A stretch of 18,719 bases of DNA from Candidatus Parcubacteria bacterium (GCA_022616215.1 JAKEFE010000006.1:1-18719), one strand, 5' to 3'. Shown: positions 12,323-18,719, counted from the stretch's first letter. Notes: generated by a model from the letters alone, not told the origin. Translations and numbers: made by a program.

Positions 12323-13711
12323 ATGCTAGACCTAAAAACAATTCAATCAGTCCTGGGAGAGTTTGAAGAACGGGGCATCAGCCGCGAAACCATGATTGAT
12401 GCCATAGAAAACGCTATGGCAACCGCGTATAAAAAAGAGTACGGCAAGCGCGGACAAGTCGTGCGCGCCGTGCTGTCTATGGACACGGGCACCGTGTCAT
12501 TTGAACAGATAAAAACCGTCGTAGACGACACTATGGTGCGCTTCCCCGAAGAAGGCGAAGAAGAGCCTGTCTTTTACTCGCACAAAGACCACGATGAAAC
12601 CCCCGAGGGAGAACTCCCGCGCTTTGACGCGGAGAAACACATTCTCCTTGAAGACGCGCGTCGTATAAAGCGTGACGCGGAGCTTGGAACCGAAATTATT
12701 TTCCCGCTTGAGCCGCAGGAAGATTTCGGCCGTATCGCGGCACAAACGGCAAAACAGGTCGTCATCCAGAAAATACGTGAAGCAGAAAAGCTCTCCATTC
12801 TGGAAGAGTTTGGCGGCAAGCGTGGAGAAATAGTTTCTGGTTCCGTACAGCGTGTGGAGCGCGGGTCTATTTTTGTTGATCTTGGACGAGCAACGGGCGT
12901 TATTCCGTACGAAGAACAAATTCCGGGGGAGCGATATCGCCCTGGAGAGCGCATTCGCGCCTATCTTGGCGCCGTGGATGAAGGTTTTCGCGGCGTATAT
13001 CTGCGGCTTTCCCGCGCTAATCCGAAATTTGTGGTGAAGCTTTTTGAGCTTGAAGCTCCGGAGCTAGCTGCAGGAGCGCTTGAAGTGAAAAACATCGTGC
13101 GTGAGCCGGGAAGCCGCACTAAAATTGCCATTGCCTCTCTTGATCCGCACGTGGATCCCGTGGGTTCTCTTGTCGGTCAGCGCGGAGTACGAGTGTCTAC
13201 GGTGATGAGCGAGCTTGGCGGTGAGCGCATTGACATCATTGAGTGGTCGGAAGACCAAAAGGCCTTCATAAAGGAAGCGCTCTCCCCTGCTTCGGTGCTT
13301 GAGGTTGAGCTTGATGAAGAGGAACATCGCGCAACAGTAACGGTTTCCGAAGACCAGCAGTCGCTTGCCATCGGCCGCGGAGGCCAAAACGTGCGGCTTG
13401 CTGCAAAACTTACCGGCTGGAACATAGACATCAAGCCAGTGGGAGGCGACAAACCGGAAGTCATCGGCGACGAAACCGAAGCAAAGACGAAAGACTCATC
13501 CATTGCCGCTGAAGGAGATTTGGAGGCCGAACAAGCGGCAAGCGAGTGGAGTCCGTCCATTGAAGCTGGTATTGCACCAAACGAAACTGACATGGTGATA
13601 ACCGAAGCACAGGAGGAAACCCCTTCCGCGCTTTCCGCGGAGGAAGAAACGCAACGCACCGACGAAAATGAGCCAATCGTGGACGCGAAAGAATCGCGCG
13701 ACGAGGCGTAA
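12323..13711 (+). CDS. nusA: Transcription termination/antitermination factor NusA
   Basis: NusA binds RNA polymerase and nascent RNA and modulates pausing, termination and antitermination. The protein (462 aa) has the NusA N-terminal domain (about 1-140, starting MLDLKTIQSVLGEFEERGIS). An S1 domain follows at about 145-215 (GEIVSGSVQRVERGSIFVDLG), then two KH domains with VGSLVGQRGVRVSTVMSELGGERIDI and SLAIGRGGQNVRLAAKLTGW. The last 80 or so residues are a low-complexity tail rich in Glu, Asp and Ala. I chose the ATG at 12323 because MLDLKTI matches the family start; the in-frame GTG at 12299 would add eight unrelated residues. The usual neighbours rimP and infB are absent here: upstream is divergent pilB and downstream is ppa. 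The leader carries a terminator-like hairpin. Confidence 0.95.
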   Translation: MLDLKTIQSVLGEFEERGISRETMIDAIENAMATAYKKEYGKRGQVVRAVLSMDTGTVSFEQIKTVVDDTMVRFPEEGEEEPVFYSHKDHDETPEGELPRFDAEKHILLEDARRIKRDAELGTEIIFPLEPQEDFGRIAAQTAKQVVIQKIREAEKLSILEEFGGKRGEIVSGSVQRVERGSIFVDLGRATGVIPYEEQIPGERYRPGERIRAYLGAVDEGFRGVYLRLSRANPKFVVKLFELEAPELAAGALEVKNIVREPGSRTKIAIASLDPHVDPVGSLVGQRGVRVSTVMSELGGERIDIIEWSEDQKAFIKEALSPASVLEVELDEEEHRATVTVSEDQQSLAIGRGGQNVRLAAKLTGWNIDIKPVGGDKPEVIGDETEAKTKDSSIAAEGDLEAEQAASEWSPSIEAGIAPNETDMVITEAQEETPSALSAEEETQRTDENEPIVDAKESRDEA

Positions 13712-13717
13712 TATACT
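13712..13717 (+). promoter_or_regulatory. -10 promoter element of ppa overlapping the nusA end
   Basis: TATACT (13712-13717) begins at the base after the nusA TAA (13709-13711) and ends exactly 6 nt before the ppa ATG (13724). That spacing predicts a leaderless ppa mRNA in addition to any nusA read-through. No -35 is visible. Confidence 0.5.
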
Positions 13718-13723
13718 TGCCCT

Positions 13724-14254
13724 ATGGCTGACTACAACAAACTCTATACGCCCGGCAACTTTGATGAGGGCGAAATAACAACGGTCATCGAAATTCCAAA
13801 AGGCTCAATGCTTAAGATTGAGTACCGCCGCGACAAAGGCACGTTTGAGCTTGACCGCGTGGAGCCGGAAATATTCGCAAAACCCTCAAACTACGGCTTT
13901 ATTCCAGGCACGCTTGATGAGGATGGCGATGAACTAGATACACTCGTCGTTTCTCCCGAGCCCATCCCGACGGGCGTCGTCGTATCCGCGCGAATCCTTG
14001 GCGTGCTTGATTTTGAAGACGACGGCGAGAAAGACCACAAAATTATTTGTGTGCCGACCGACGATAGGGATAGCGGCAATCGGATACAGTCGGTTGAGGA
14101 CCTTGGCGAGCAGTGGAAAGCAAAGATTGAATACCACTTCAATACCTACAAGGATCTCAAAAAACCCGGCACAACCAAAGTGATAGGTTACGGCGGCCCC
14201 GACGAGGCGATACAAATAATCAAAACGTGTATTGAGAGGTTTGCAAAAAAATAA
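13724..14254 (+). CDS. ppa: Inorganic pyrophosphatase, family I
   Basis: This soluble enzyme hydrolyses pyrophosphate to two phosphates and so drives biosynthetic reactions. The 176-aa length is typical of bacterial family I enzymes. Visible elements are VIEIPKGSMLKIEY (metal and phosphate site), NYGFIPGTL, the signature DGDELDTLV with its Asp ligands (about residues 67-75), FEDDGEKDHKIICVP with further acidic ligands and Lys, and HFNTYKDLKKPG with the Tyr-Lys pair. All active-site positions I can place are present. The gene starts 12 nt after nusA and ends before a strong terminator, so nusA-ppa is a likely operon with an internal promoter. Confidence 0.95.
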   Translation: MADYNKLYTPGNFDEGEITTVIEIPKGSMLKIEYRRDKGTFELDRVEPEIFAKPSNYGFIPGTLDEDGDELDTLVVSPEPIPTGVVVSARILGVLDFEDDGEKDHKIICVPTDDRDSGNRIQSVEDLGEQWKAKIEYHFNTYKDLKKPGTTKVIGYGGPDEAIQIIKTCIERFAKK

Positions 14255-14260
14255 TCACAG

Positions 14261-14296
14261 AACACACACCGCCCGTTTCCGGGCGGTGTGTGTTTT
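14261..14296 (+). terminator. Intrinsic terminator after ppa
   Basis: A 15-bp perfect inverted repeat (14261-14275 and 14280-14294, loop TTTC) has a GC-rich core and AC/GT-repeat base. A T-run (14293-14296) closes it. It ends the nusA-ppa unit. Confidence 0.88.
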
Positions 14297-14332
14297 ATCC
14301 CCCTTGTGGGGACACGTGCTTCAGAGGAGCGT

Positions 14333-14338
14333 TATAAT
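14333..14338 (+). promoter_or_regulatory. Consensus -10 upstream of the secreted helical protein gene
   Basis: TATAAT (14333-14338) is a perfect -10. A GGGACA 19 nt upstream (14308-14313) is only a poor -35 candidate. The leader to the ATG at 14384 would be about 40 nt and includes a small CCCC-TTC-GGGG hairpin (14350-14360). A second AT-rich hexamer (TTTATAA around 14362-14368) sits nearer the start. Confidence 0.45.
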
Positions 14339-14349
14339 GGACATGAACG

Positions 14350-14360
14350 CCCCTTCGGGG
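14350..14360 (+). other. Small hairpin in the leader of the secreted helical protein gene
   Basis: CCCC (14350-14353), loop TTC and GGGG (14357-14360) are followed by ATTTAT. The stem is short but all G-C. It lies between the TATAAT and the start codon and could protect the 5' end or regulate translation. It is too short of T residues to be a convincing terminator. Confidence 0.4.
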
Positions 14361-14383
14361 ATTTATAAGCTGTCACTTTGCGT

Positions 14384-15118
14384 ATGAAACAAATGTGTAT
14401 CATCGGTCTTGTCCTTGTATGTGTGCTTGCGTCAGTGCCGCTCGTAACGATGGCGCACGATCACAGGCATGAGGTAATAGTTCAGAACACGAATTTCGGA
14501 ACGTCTACGGATCGGCCCGGTTTTTATCAAAACGCACTTCAAAAAGCGGTTGACGTAAAAGCAAACCTAGAACAACGGCATGCGTCCATAACGGACAAGT
14601 TCCTGGAACGTGCGTCTACCACGCGAAGCAACCTCTTTGACCGCATTGGAGACGTGAAGGCAAATCTTGCTGACCGGCGCGCACATTTTGCCTCAACGAG
14701 TGCATTGCGAAGAGCAAACCTCACTGATGCAATCAAGGAGCGTATTATTGATCGCGCCAACCACGCCGCCAGACTCCTTGATGCGATGCTTGAGCGTCTC
14801 AAAGGGCTTGCCGACCGCATTGAAGCGCGCATAAACGAGCTTGCGGACGCTGGCGAAGATGTTTCAGCCGCGCGTGCGGCTCTCGGAGAGGCCGACGACG
14901 CACTCGCCGAGACGGAGCGCGCTATAGAAGCCGTGAAAGACGCGATGCACACCGCGCTTGATTCAGACACACCGCGCGAGAAACTGCAGGCGGTGAAAAC
15001 TCTTGCTCAAACGGCAAAAGAAGCGCTTCGCGCCGCCCACCAAGCACTCATGGAGGCGGTGAGGGAACTCCCGAAACGGGGCATAGGAGCGCCTTCCCCA
15101 ACTACTACCAGCCCGTAA
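14384..15118 (+). CDS. Secreted, highly helical protein with internal 33-residue repeat
   Basis: This 244-aa protein has a clear Sec signal peptide (basic MK start, hydrophobic CIIGLVLVCVLASVPLV, probable cut after VTMA at residue 24). The mature part is almost entirely Ala/Leu/Arg/Glu-rich and predicted to be helical. DVKANL occurs at 57-62 and again at 90-95, with similar residues after each copy, which gives a 33-residue (3 x 11) repeat suited to coiled coil. A C-terminal helical region (about 140-230) ends in a Pro/Thr/Ser tail (GAPSPTTTSP). No enzyme motif is visible. It is probably a periplasmic or cell-surface protein. The ATG at 14384 is preferred over an in-frame TTG at 14378 because it begins a proper signal peptide. 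The next gene starts 10 nt after its stop, so the two are probably co-transcribed. Confidence 0.75.
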   Translation: MKQMCIIGLVLVCVLASVPLVTMAHDHRHEVIVQNTNFGTSTDRPGFYQNALQKAVDVKANLEQRHASITDKFLERASTTRSNLFDRIGDVKANLADRRAHFASTSALRRANLTDAIKERIIDRANHAARLLDAMLERLKGLADRIEARINELADAGEDVSAARAALGEADDALAETERAIEAVKDAMHTALDSDTPREKLQAVKTLAQTAKEALRAAHQALMEAVRELPKRGIGAPSPTTTSP

Positions 15119-15128
15119 CGTCTGCACC

Positions 15129-15461
15129 ATGGAAAATTCAATGAACCCAACACCCGCTCCCGTAGTATCTTCGCCTTCATCTCCGCCGCACGAGCCAGAA
15201 CCAAAAACCTCCTATGGCGCACTCATCGGCATGCTGGTTGTCGTTGCGGCTGTCGTACTCGCCGCATGGTATTTCCTTGGACAGCGCACTTCCTTGTGGC
15301 CGTCCTCCGAAGACGCTGGCTTGACTGAACTTGAAACGCAGAGCACCTCAACGGATCCGGCGGTAATTGAAGCTGATCTTATGGCAGAGTCTCCAGATGA
15401 GTTTGATGACGAGCTTGATGAAGCGTTTGCGGAACTAGACGCGTCGTTTGAAAGTCAGTAA
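15129..15461 (+). CDS. Single-pass membrane protein with acidic C-terminal tail
   Basis: This 110-aa protein has a Pro/Ser-rich, flexible N-terminal region (about 1-28), one membrane segment (about 30-50, GALIGMLVVVAAVVLAAWYFL), and a C-terminal part that becomes very acidic (DEFDDELDEAFAELDASF). The short repeats DE-DDELDEAFAELD suggest an amphipathic helix. Topology is uncertain, but the acidic part is probably outside. I do not recognise a family. It lies directly after the secreted helical protein and before a strong terminator, so the pair may act together at the envelope. The start could also be the ATG at 15141, four codons further in. No ribosome site is visible for either. Confidence 0.62.
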   Translation: MENSMNPTPAPVVSSPSSPPHEPEPKTSYGALIGMLVVVAAVVLAAWYFLGQRTSLWPSSEDAGLTELETQSTSTDPAVIEADLMAESPDEFDDELDEAFAELDASFESQ

Positions 15462-15470
15462 ATAAGCAGT

Positions 15471-15510
15471 CAGAAAACCGAGTCCCTGTTTGCAGGGGCT
15501 CGGTTTTCTG
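15471..15510 (+). terminator. Strong intrinsic terminator merged with the clpP promoter
   Basis: An 18-bp inverted repeat (15471-15488 and 15493-15510, one G-U pair, loop TTTG) ends the upstream two-gene unit. A- and T-runs lie inside the stem at its base, so it may work in both directions. Its last two bases are also the TG of the extended -10 of clpP. Confidence 0.85.
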
Positions 15511-15517
15511 CTACTAT
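15509..15517 (+). promoter_or_regulatory. Extended -10 promoter of clpP
   Basis: TGCTACTAT (15509-15517) ends 10 nt before the clpP ATG (15528), so the predicted leader is about 3 nt. A weak TTGCAG (15490-15495) lies 16 nt upstream, inside the terminator loop. A TACTAT hexamer also occurs at the alternative nusA promoter. Confidence 0.5.
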
Positions 15518-15527
15518 CCTCCTCATC

Positions 15528-16130
15528 ATGGAACGAAAAACTCCCTCTGCAATGCTTATTCCGATGGTGATTGAAAAATCGCCGTTTGGCGAGCGCGCAT
15601 ACGATATTTATTCGCGCCTCCTTCGTGAACGCGTCATTTTCCTTGGCGGACCAATAGACAACGAAACGGCGAACCTTATCATTGCCCAGCTCCTTTTCCT
15701 AGAATCCGAAGATCCGAAAAAAGACATCTCGCTGTATATCAACAGTCCGGGTGGTTCGGTAACCGCTACCCTTGCGATGGTGGACACTATGAACCACATC
15801 AAGCCGGATGTTTCCACCGTGTGCGTGGGCATGGCCGCTTCCGGGGGCGCCATTTTGCTTGCTGCAGGAAAAAAGGGTAAACGGTACTCGCTCCCGAACG
15901 CAGAAATTATGATCCACCAACCCCACGGAGGCGCAGAGGGACAGGCAACCGATATTGAAATAACCGCAAAGCAGATTTTGAAACTTCGCGAACGCCTCAA
16001 CAAAATCATGGCGGGAAACACTGGACAAACGCTTGCCAAAATAGAAAAAGACATGGAACGCGACTTCTTTATGACCGCGGAGGAAGCAAAGAAATACGGC
16101 ATTGTAGACACCGTTTACAAGGCCAAATAG
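15528..16130 (+). CDS. clpP: ATP-dependent Clp protease proteolytic subunit
   Basis: ClpP forms the 14-subunit serine-protease barrel that degrades proteins fed in by ClpX or ClpA/C ATPases. The 200-aa length is normal. The catalytic triad is visible: Ser105 in VGMAASGGAIL, His130 in EIMIHQPHGG and Asp179 in MERDFFM. The handle-region sequence ATDIEITAKQILKLRERLNKI and the SLYINSPGGSVTATLAM oxyanion segment are also present. The usual AASMGA around the Ser is AASGGA here, a mild variation. No clpX lies next to it; rny follows 105 bp downstream. The predicted mRNA is nearly leaderless. Confidence 0.96.
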   Translation: MERKTPSAMLIPMVIEKSPFGERAYDIYSRLLRERVIFLGGPIDNETANLIIAQLLFLESEDPKKDISLYINSPGGSVTATLAMVDTMNHIKPDVSTVCVGMAASGGAILLAAGKKGKRYSLPNAEIMIHQPHGGAEGQATDIEITAKQILKLRERLNKIMAGNTGQTLAKIEKDMERDFFMTAEEAKKYGIVDTVYKAK

Positions 16131-16235
16131 TCTTTTCCTTCCACGCTCGCAAGAATTCCCGTTTGTGATAAGGTCAGAGTGTCCGGCGGCATCTGACAGT
16201 CCCTTTTTTCGGTAACGCTTCCCGCCGACATTCAT

Positions 16236-17765
16236 ATGTCTATCAAACTGGTTTTGATGCTGCTTGCTTTCTCTGGGCTTGCGGGCATCGCTCTCGGGTA
16301 TGTGCTTCGTATGCTTATCGCGCTCTCACAGCGCGGCTCTTTGGAATTGGAGGTAAAGCAAAAGTTGCTTGAAGCTCGCGAAAAAGCCGCGCATATCGTA
16401 CAAGACGCCGAAGTGCAGGCGGAGAGCGCGGTTGCGGAAAAGCTTGCGCCTCTTGAAGAGCGCGAAGAGCGTCTTGCCGAGCGCGAAGACCGCGTCGGCA
16501 AGCGTGAAGAATTTCTTGATGAACGTGAACGAACTCTTGGAGAAGAAGCGGAACGCGTCAAAGCGCGTGAGAATGAAGCGGCAAATCTTAAACGTGAAGC
16601 AGCGCATGTTTTGAAAGAACGCCGCGCAGAACTAGTGCGCATTTCAGGACTCTCCGAAGAAGAAGCACAGGCGCGTCTCATAAAAGAAGTAGAGACCGCG
16701 CACGAAAATGCGATACTTTCGCGCATCCAGAAACTAGAAACGCAAGGAAACGAGCGCATTGAAGAAAAAGCACACAATATTCTCATCGCCACCATTCACC
16801 GTTTGGGGAACGCCGTCAACGCGGAAGTGATGTCGCTGTCCGTTCCTCTCGCCTCCGAAGAAATGAAAGGCAAAATCATCGGAAAAGAAGGGCGGAATAT
16901 AAAAGCATTTGAAAAAGCAACCGGCGTTGACGTTATCATTGATGACGCGCCGGATAAAATTACGCTCTCGTCGTTTGACCCGCTTCGTCGCCACATTGCA
17001 AAAATCGCTCTTGAGCGTTTGATTGAGGACGGACGCATCCAGCCGGCAAAAATTGAAGATATGGTTTCCAAAGTAAAAGAAGAAATCGGCGAGACTATCA
17101 AACAAGAAGGTGAACAGGCATGCTATGAAGTCGGCGTTGTCGGTCTTGATCCAAAACTCGTCACACTTCTAGGACGCCTCCACTTCCGCACCAGTTACGG
17201 GCAGAATGTTCTCCAACACTCCGTTGAAATGGCGCACCTTGCAGGGATGCTTGCAAGCGAAGTAGGTGCTGATGCGGAGGTTGCACGAATGGGCGCACTG
17301 CTTCATGACATTGGCAAAGCGGTTGACCACGAAGTGCAGGGTACGCATGTAGAAATCGGCCGAAGGATTCTTGAAAAGTTTGGTGTGAACAAGCGCGTGA
17401 TACAGGCGATGCAGTCGCATCACGAAGAATATCCGTATGAAACGCCGGAGTCCGTTATCGTGCAGACGGCAGATGCCATTTCTGCAGGGCGCCCGGGCGC
17501 GCGCCGCGACACTGTAGAGCGGTATCTTGGCCGCATGGGCGACCTTGAACGCATCGCAAAGAGTTTTCCCGGCGTAGAAAAAGTGTATGCGATACAGGCC
17601 GGGCGTGAGATTCGCATTTTCGTCAATCCGGGAAAGGTTTCCGACCTTGCCATGCATACGCTTGCCCGCGATATTGCCAAGCGCGTGCAGGAAGAACTCA
17701 AATATCCGGGTGAAATTAAAGTGAACGTCATCCGGGAAAACAGAGTTGTTGAATTTGCCCGTTAA
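16236..17765 (+). CDS. rny: Ribonuclease Y
   Basis: RNase Y is a membrane-bound endoribonuclease that starts mRNA decay in many bacteria lacking RNase E. The 509-aa protein shows the complete domain order. There is an N-terminal membrane anchor (about 5-28) and a long Glu/Arg/Lys coiled coil (about 35-180). A KH domain carries GKIIGKEGRNIKAFEKATG (212-230). The HD domain has HSVEMAHLAGML (328 on), LLHDIGKAVDHE with His357-Asp358, SHHEE (394-398) and QTADAIS with Asp413, and a C-terminal extension follows. All expected metal-site residues are visible. The 105-bp gap before it has only a weak promoter (GATAAG near 16167-16172), giving a leader of roughly 55-60 nt. No Shine-Dalgarno is seen at the ATG. 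It may also be read from the clpP promoter, as no terminator lies between them. Confidence 0.97.
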   Translation: MSIKLVLMLLAFSGLAGIALGYVLRMLIALSQRGSLELEVKQKLLEAREKAAHIVQDAEVQAESAVAEKLAPLEEREERLAEREDRVGKREEFLDERERTLGEEAERVKARENEAANLKREAAHVLKERRAELVRISGLSEEEAQARLIKEVETAHENAILSRIQKLETQGNERIEEKAHNILIATIHRLGNAVNAEVMSLSVPLASEEMKGKIIGKEGRNIKAFEKATGVDVIIDDAPDKITLSSFDPLRRHIAKIALERLIEDGRIQPAKIEDMVSKVKEEIGETIKQEGEQACYEVGVVGLDPKLVTLLGRLHFRTSYGQNVLQHSVEMAHLAGMLASEVGADAEVARMGALLHDIGKAVDHEVQGTHVEIGRRILEKFGVNKRVIQAMQSHHEEYPYETPESVIVQTADAISAGRPGARRDTVERYLGRMGDLERIAKSFPGVEKVYAIQAGREIRIFVNPGKVSDLAMHTLARDIAKRVQEELKYPGEIKVNVIRENRVVEFAR

Positions 17766-17808
17766 ACCGATACGTTACACCATCATTGCGGCCTTTTGAC
17801 AAGGGGTC

Positions 17809-17836
17809 TTGCAGGGCTTGCGGTATTTCCTATACT
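17809..17836 (+). promoter_or_regulatory. Promoter of the HU gene
   Basis: TTGCAG (17809-17814), a 16-nt spacer and TATACT (17831-17836) give a leader of about 43 nt to the ATG at 17886. A perfect TTGACA at 17796 has no matching -10 at normal spacing. A short palindrome AGTAG-AA-CTACT (17868-17879) lies in the leader just before the start. Confidence 0.5.
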
Positions 17837-17885
17837 TTTGGAGTACCACTTCATAATTTGGCCCATTAGTAGAACTACTTACCCT

Positions 17886-18158
17886 ATGAACAAAGCAGAC
17901 ATTATTACCAAAGTGCAGGACACGCTTGGAGGCACCAAAGCAGACGCGGAACGTGCGGTTGAAATGTTTATAGACTGTGTAACCACCGCCCTCAAGAACG
18001 GAGAGGAAGTGTCGGTCGCAGGTCTCGGTATTTTCGTTGCCAAGCCCCGTCCCGCCCGCACCGGCAGGAATCCCCGCACCGGCGAAACTATCCGCATCGC
18101 CGCTACTCGCACGCCAAAATTCCGTCCCGCAAAAGCACTCAAAGACGCAGTGAAATAG
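17886..18158 (+). CDS. HU-family nucleoid DNA-binding protein
   Basis: This 90-aa protein is the exact size of bacterial HU. It binds and bends DNA as a dimer and organises the nucleoid. The start MNKADIITKVQDTLGGTKADAERAVE matches HU helix 1 and 2. The signature AGLGIFVAKPRPARTGRNPRTGETIRI (46-81) holds the DNA-binding arm with Arg/Pro at its tip, and KFRPAKALKDAVK is the C-terminal helix. I chose the ATG at 17886; upstream in-frame codons would add a non-HU extension through the promoter region. A strong bidirectional terminator follows, shared with the convergent acidic-repeat gene. The gene name hup would fit, but alpha, beta and IHF types cannot be told apart. Confidence 0.95.
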   Translation: MNKADIITKVQDTLGGTKADAERAVEMFIDCVTTALKNGEEVSVAGLGIFVAKPRPARTGRNPRTGETIRIAATRTPKFRPAKALKDAVK

Positions 18159-18166
18159 CGTTCAAA

Positions 18167-18203
18167 TGAAAAACCCCGCGGCCATAAGCCGCGGGGTTTT
18201 TCA
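18167..18203. terminator. Bidirectional terminator between HU and the acidic-repeat gene
   Basis: A 16-bp perfect stem (18167-18182 and 18188-18203, loop CATAA) has a CCCCGCGGC core flanked by five A on one side and five T on the other. It can end transcription on both strands, and genes converge on it from both sides. Confidence 0.93.
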
Positions 18204-18211
18204 GTACGTGC

Positions 18212-18719
18212 TTAGAGCGCGTCTACTGCTTCTTCTGCAAGATCCTCGGCTTCTTTTGCTTCGTCTATTGCCTCCTCCCAGTCTTCGTCGTCAAAGGCCT
18301 CGTACGCTTCGTCTAGCTGTTCTTCAGCTTCCTCGAGGAGGTCTTCAGCATCATCCGTGTCTTCCCCGTCTTCGTCTGCCTCATCTATTTCATCTTGCGC
18401 GTCATCAATGGCCGCTTCTGCGTCGTCAATAGCGTCCTGCGCGCTGTCTTCGTCTATTTCGTCGTCATCATTGTCTGCACCAATTTCATCAAGCGCTTCG
18501 TCAATGAAATCACTTGCTTCTTCTGCAAGATCAACCGCTTCGTCAAAGTCCTCGTCGTCAAGAGCTTCCTCGGCTTCGTCAAGCAGGTCTTGTGCTTCAT
18601 CAAGCAGATCTTGAGCTTCTTCTACATCTTCTCCGTCTTCGTCTGCCTCATCCACCTCATCTTGTGCATCGGCAAGCTCTTCAAGGGCTTCGTCTATCGC
18701 GTCTTCAGCGTCCCCTTCG
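18212..18719 (-). CDS. Extremely acidic tandem-repeat protein, C-terminal part (runs off the window)
   Basis: The frame is open from the window edge to a TAA at 18212-18214; the N-terminus (and any signal peptide) is outside. The visible 168 residues are almost all Asp, Glu, Ala and Leu/Ile, with only one Lys and no Arg, so the protein carries a very large negative charge. It contains two copies of a 74-residue unit separated by a 15-residue linker (period 89 residues). I count about 45 identical positions of 74. Each copy has DEADEDGED followed by helical (D/E)LL(D/E)EA-type segments and ALDDEDFDEAVDLAEEA. The spacing of Ala and Leu suggests amphipathic helices. DEDGED resembles the core of a calcium-binding loop but does not match a full EF-hand. 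I do not recognise a family; a cell-surface or cation-binding role is a guess. Confidence 0.72.
   Translation of the reverse strand, partial: EGDAEDAIDEALEELADAQDEVDEADEDGEDVEEAQDLLDEAQDLLDEAEEALDDEDFDEAVDLAEEASDFIDEALDEIGADNDDDEIDEDSAQDAIDDAEAAIDDAQDEIDEADEDGEDTDDAEDLLEEAEEQLDEAYEAFDDEDWEEAIDEAKEAEDLAEEAVDAL

Noticed and set aside
14539..14970. Long open frame antisense to the secreted helical protein (143 codons, Ser/Arg/Ala rich)
   Set aside because: Mirror of an Ala/Leu/Arg/Glu-rich coding frame; low complexity, no family resemblance, and the sense frame has a signal peptide and promoter.
16232..16795. Antisense open frame over RNase Y coiled coil (187 codons)
   Set aside because: Ser/Arg-rich shadow of the Glu/Arg/Lys repeats on the sense strand, which encodes a complete RNase Y.
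17796..17801. Perfect TTGACA as -35 of the HU promoter
   Set aside because: No -10-like hexamer lies 16-18 nt downstream; TATACT at 17831 is too far away and fits TTGCAG at 17809 better.
18357..18614. Plus-strand Ser-rich frame opposite the acidic repeat protein
   Set aside because: It is the complement of GAx/GCx codons; nothing but Ser, Ala and Ile runs, and it lies after the HU terminator.

Overview
The window looks like a chromosomal segment of a Candidatus Patescibacteria (CPR) bacterium, most likely in the Parcubacteria group. This is inferred from the gene complement: type IV pilus genes beside single-copy housekeeping genes, a cysteine-rich exported protein of a CPR-like style, a divergent small PGK, very tight gene packing, and almost no Shine-Dalgarno sequences. 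TGA is used as a normal stop (for example in the ATGA overlaps at 6796-6799 and 7377-7380), so the UGA=Gly code of Gracilibacteria/Absconditabacteria does not apply. No rRNA, tRNA, CRISPR array, IS element or prophage was seen, and no stretch over about 170 bp lacks a gene.

Layout. Positions 1-3019 (minus strand): a partial SGNH/GDSL hydrolase, a membrane-anchored protein with a PaaX/Cas2-like C-terminal domain, a 120-aa Cys-rich exported protein, and RecJ. Positions 3067-3459 (plus): a HIT-family protein divergent from recJ and convergent with pgk. Positions 3456-5343 (minus): the glycolytic pair tpiA-pgk. Positions 5375-12157 (minus): a type IV pilus cluster, in transcription order pilB, pilC, a small DUF4177-like gene, then three prepilin-like proteins joined by ATGA overlaps. 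Positions 12323-14254 (plus): nusA and inorganic pyrophosphatase. Positions 14384-15461 (plus): a secreted helical protein and a single-pass membrane protein. Positions 15528-18158 (plus): clpP, rny (RNase Y) and an HU-family gene. Positions 18212-18719 (minus): the C-terminal part of an extremely acidic protein made of an 89-residue tandem repeat, convergent with HU across a strong bidirectional terminator.

How they work together. PilB (assembly ATPase), PilC (platform protein) and the three prepilins can form the core and tip of a type IV pilus, although pilT, pilM/N/O and the prepilin peptidase are not in this window. tpiA and pgk serve lower glycolysis. nusA, rny, clpP and HU are information-processing and quality-control housekeeping genes.

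The most striking non-coding pattern is that about ten genes carry a -10 promoter hexamer (often extended, TGnTATACT-like) 6-11 nt in front of the start codon. In four of them the gap is exactly 6 nt, which would put the transcription start on the A of ATG. This predicts leaderless mRNAs as a main mode of expression here. nusA, HU, the DUF4177-like gene and the secreted helical protein instead have longer leaders. No wholly new multi-gene system is evident. The best candidates for new biology are the lone Cas2-fold membrane protein with a palindrome covering its promoter, the leaderless promoter architecture, the nusA leader hairpin, and the acidic repeat protein.
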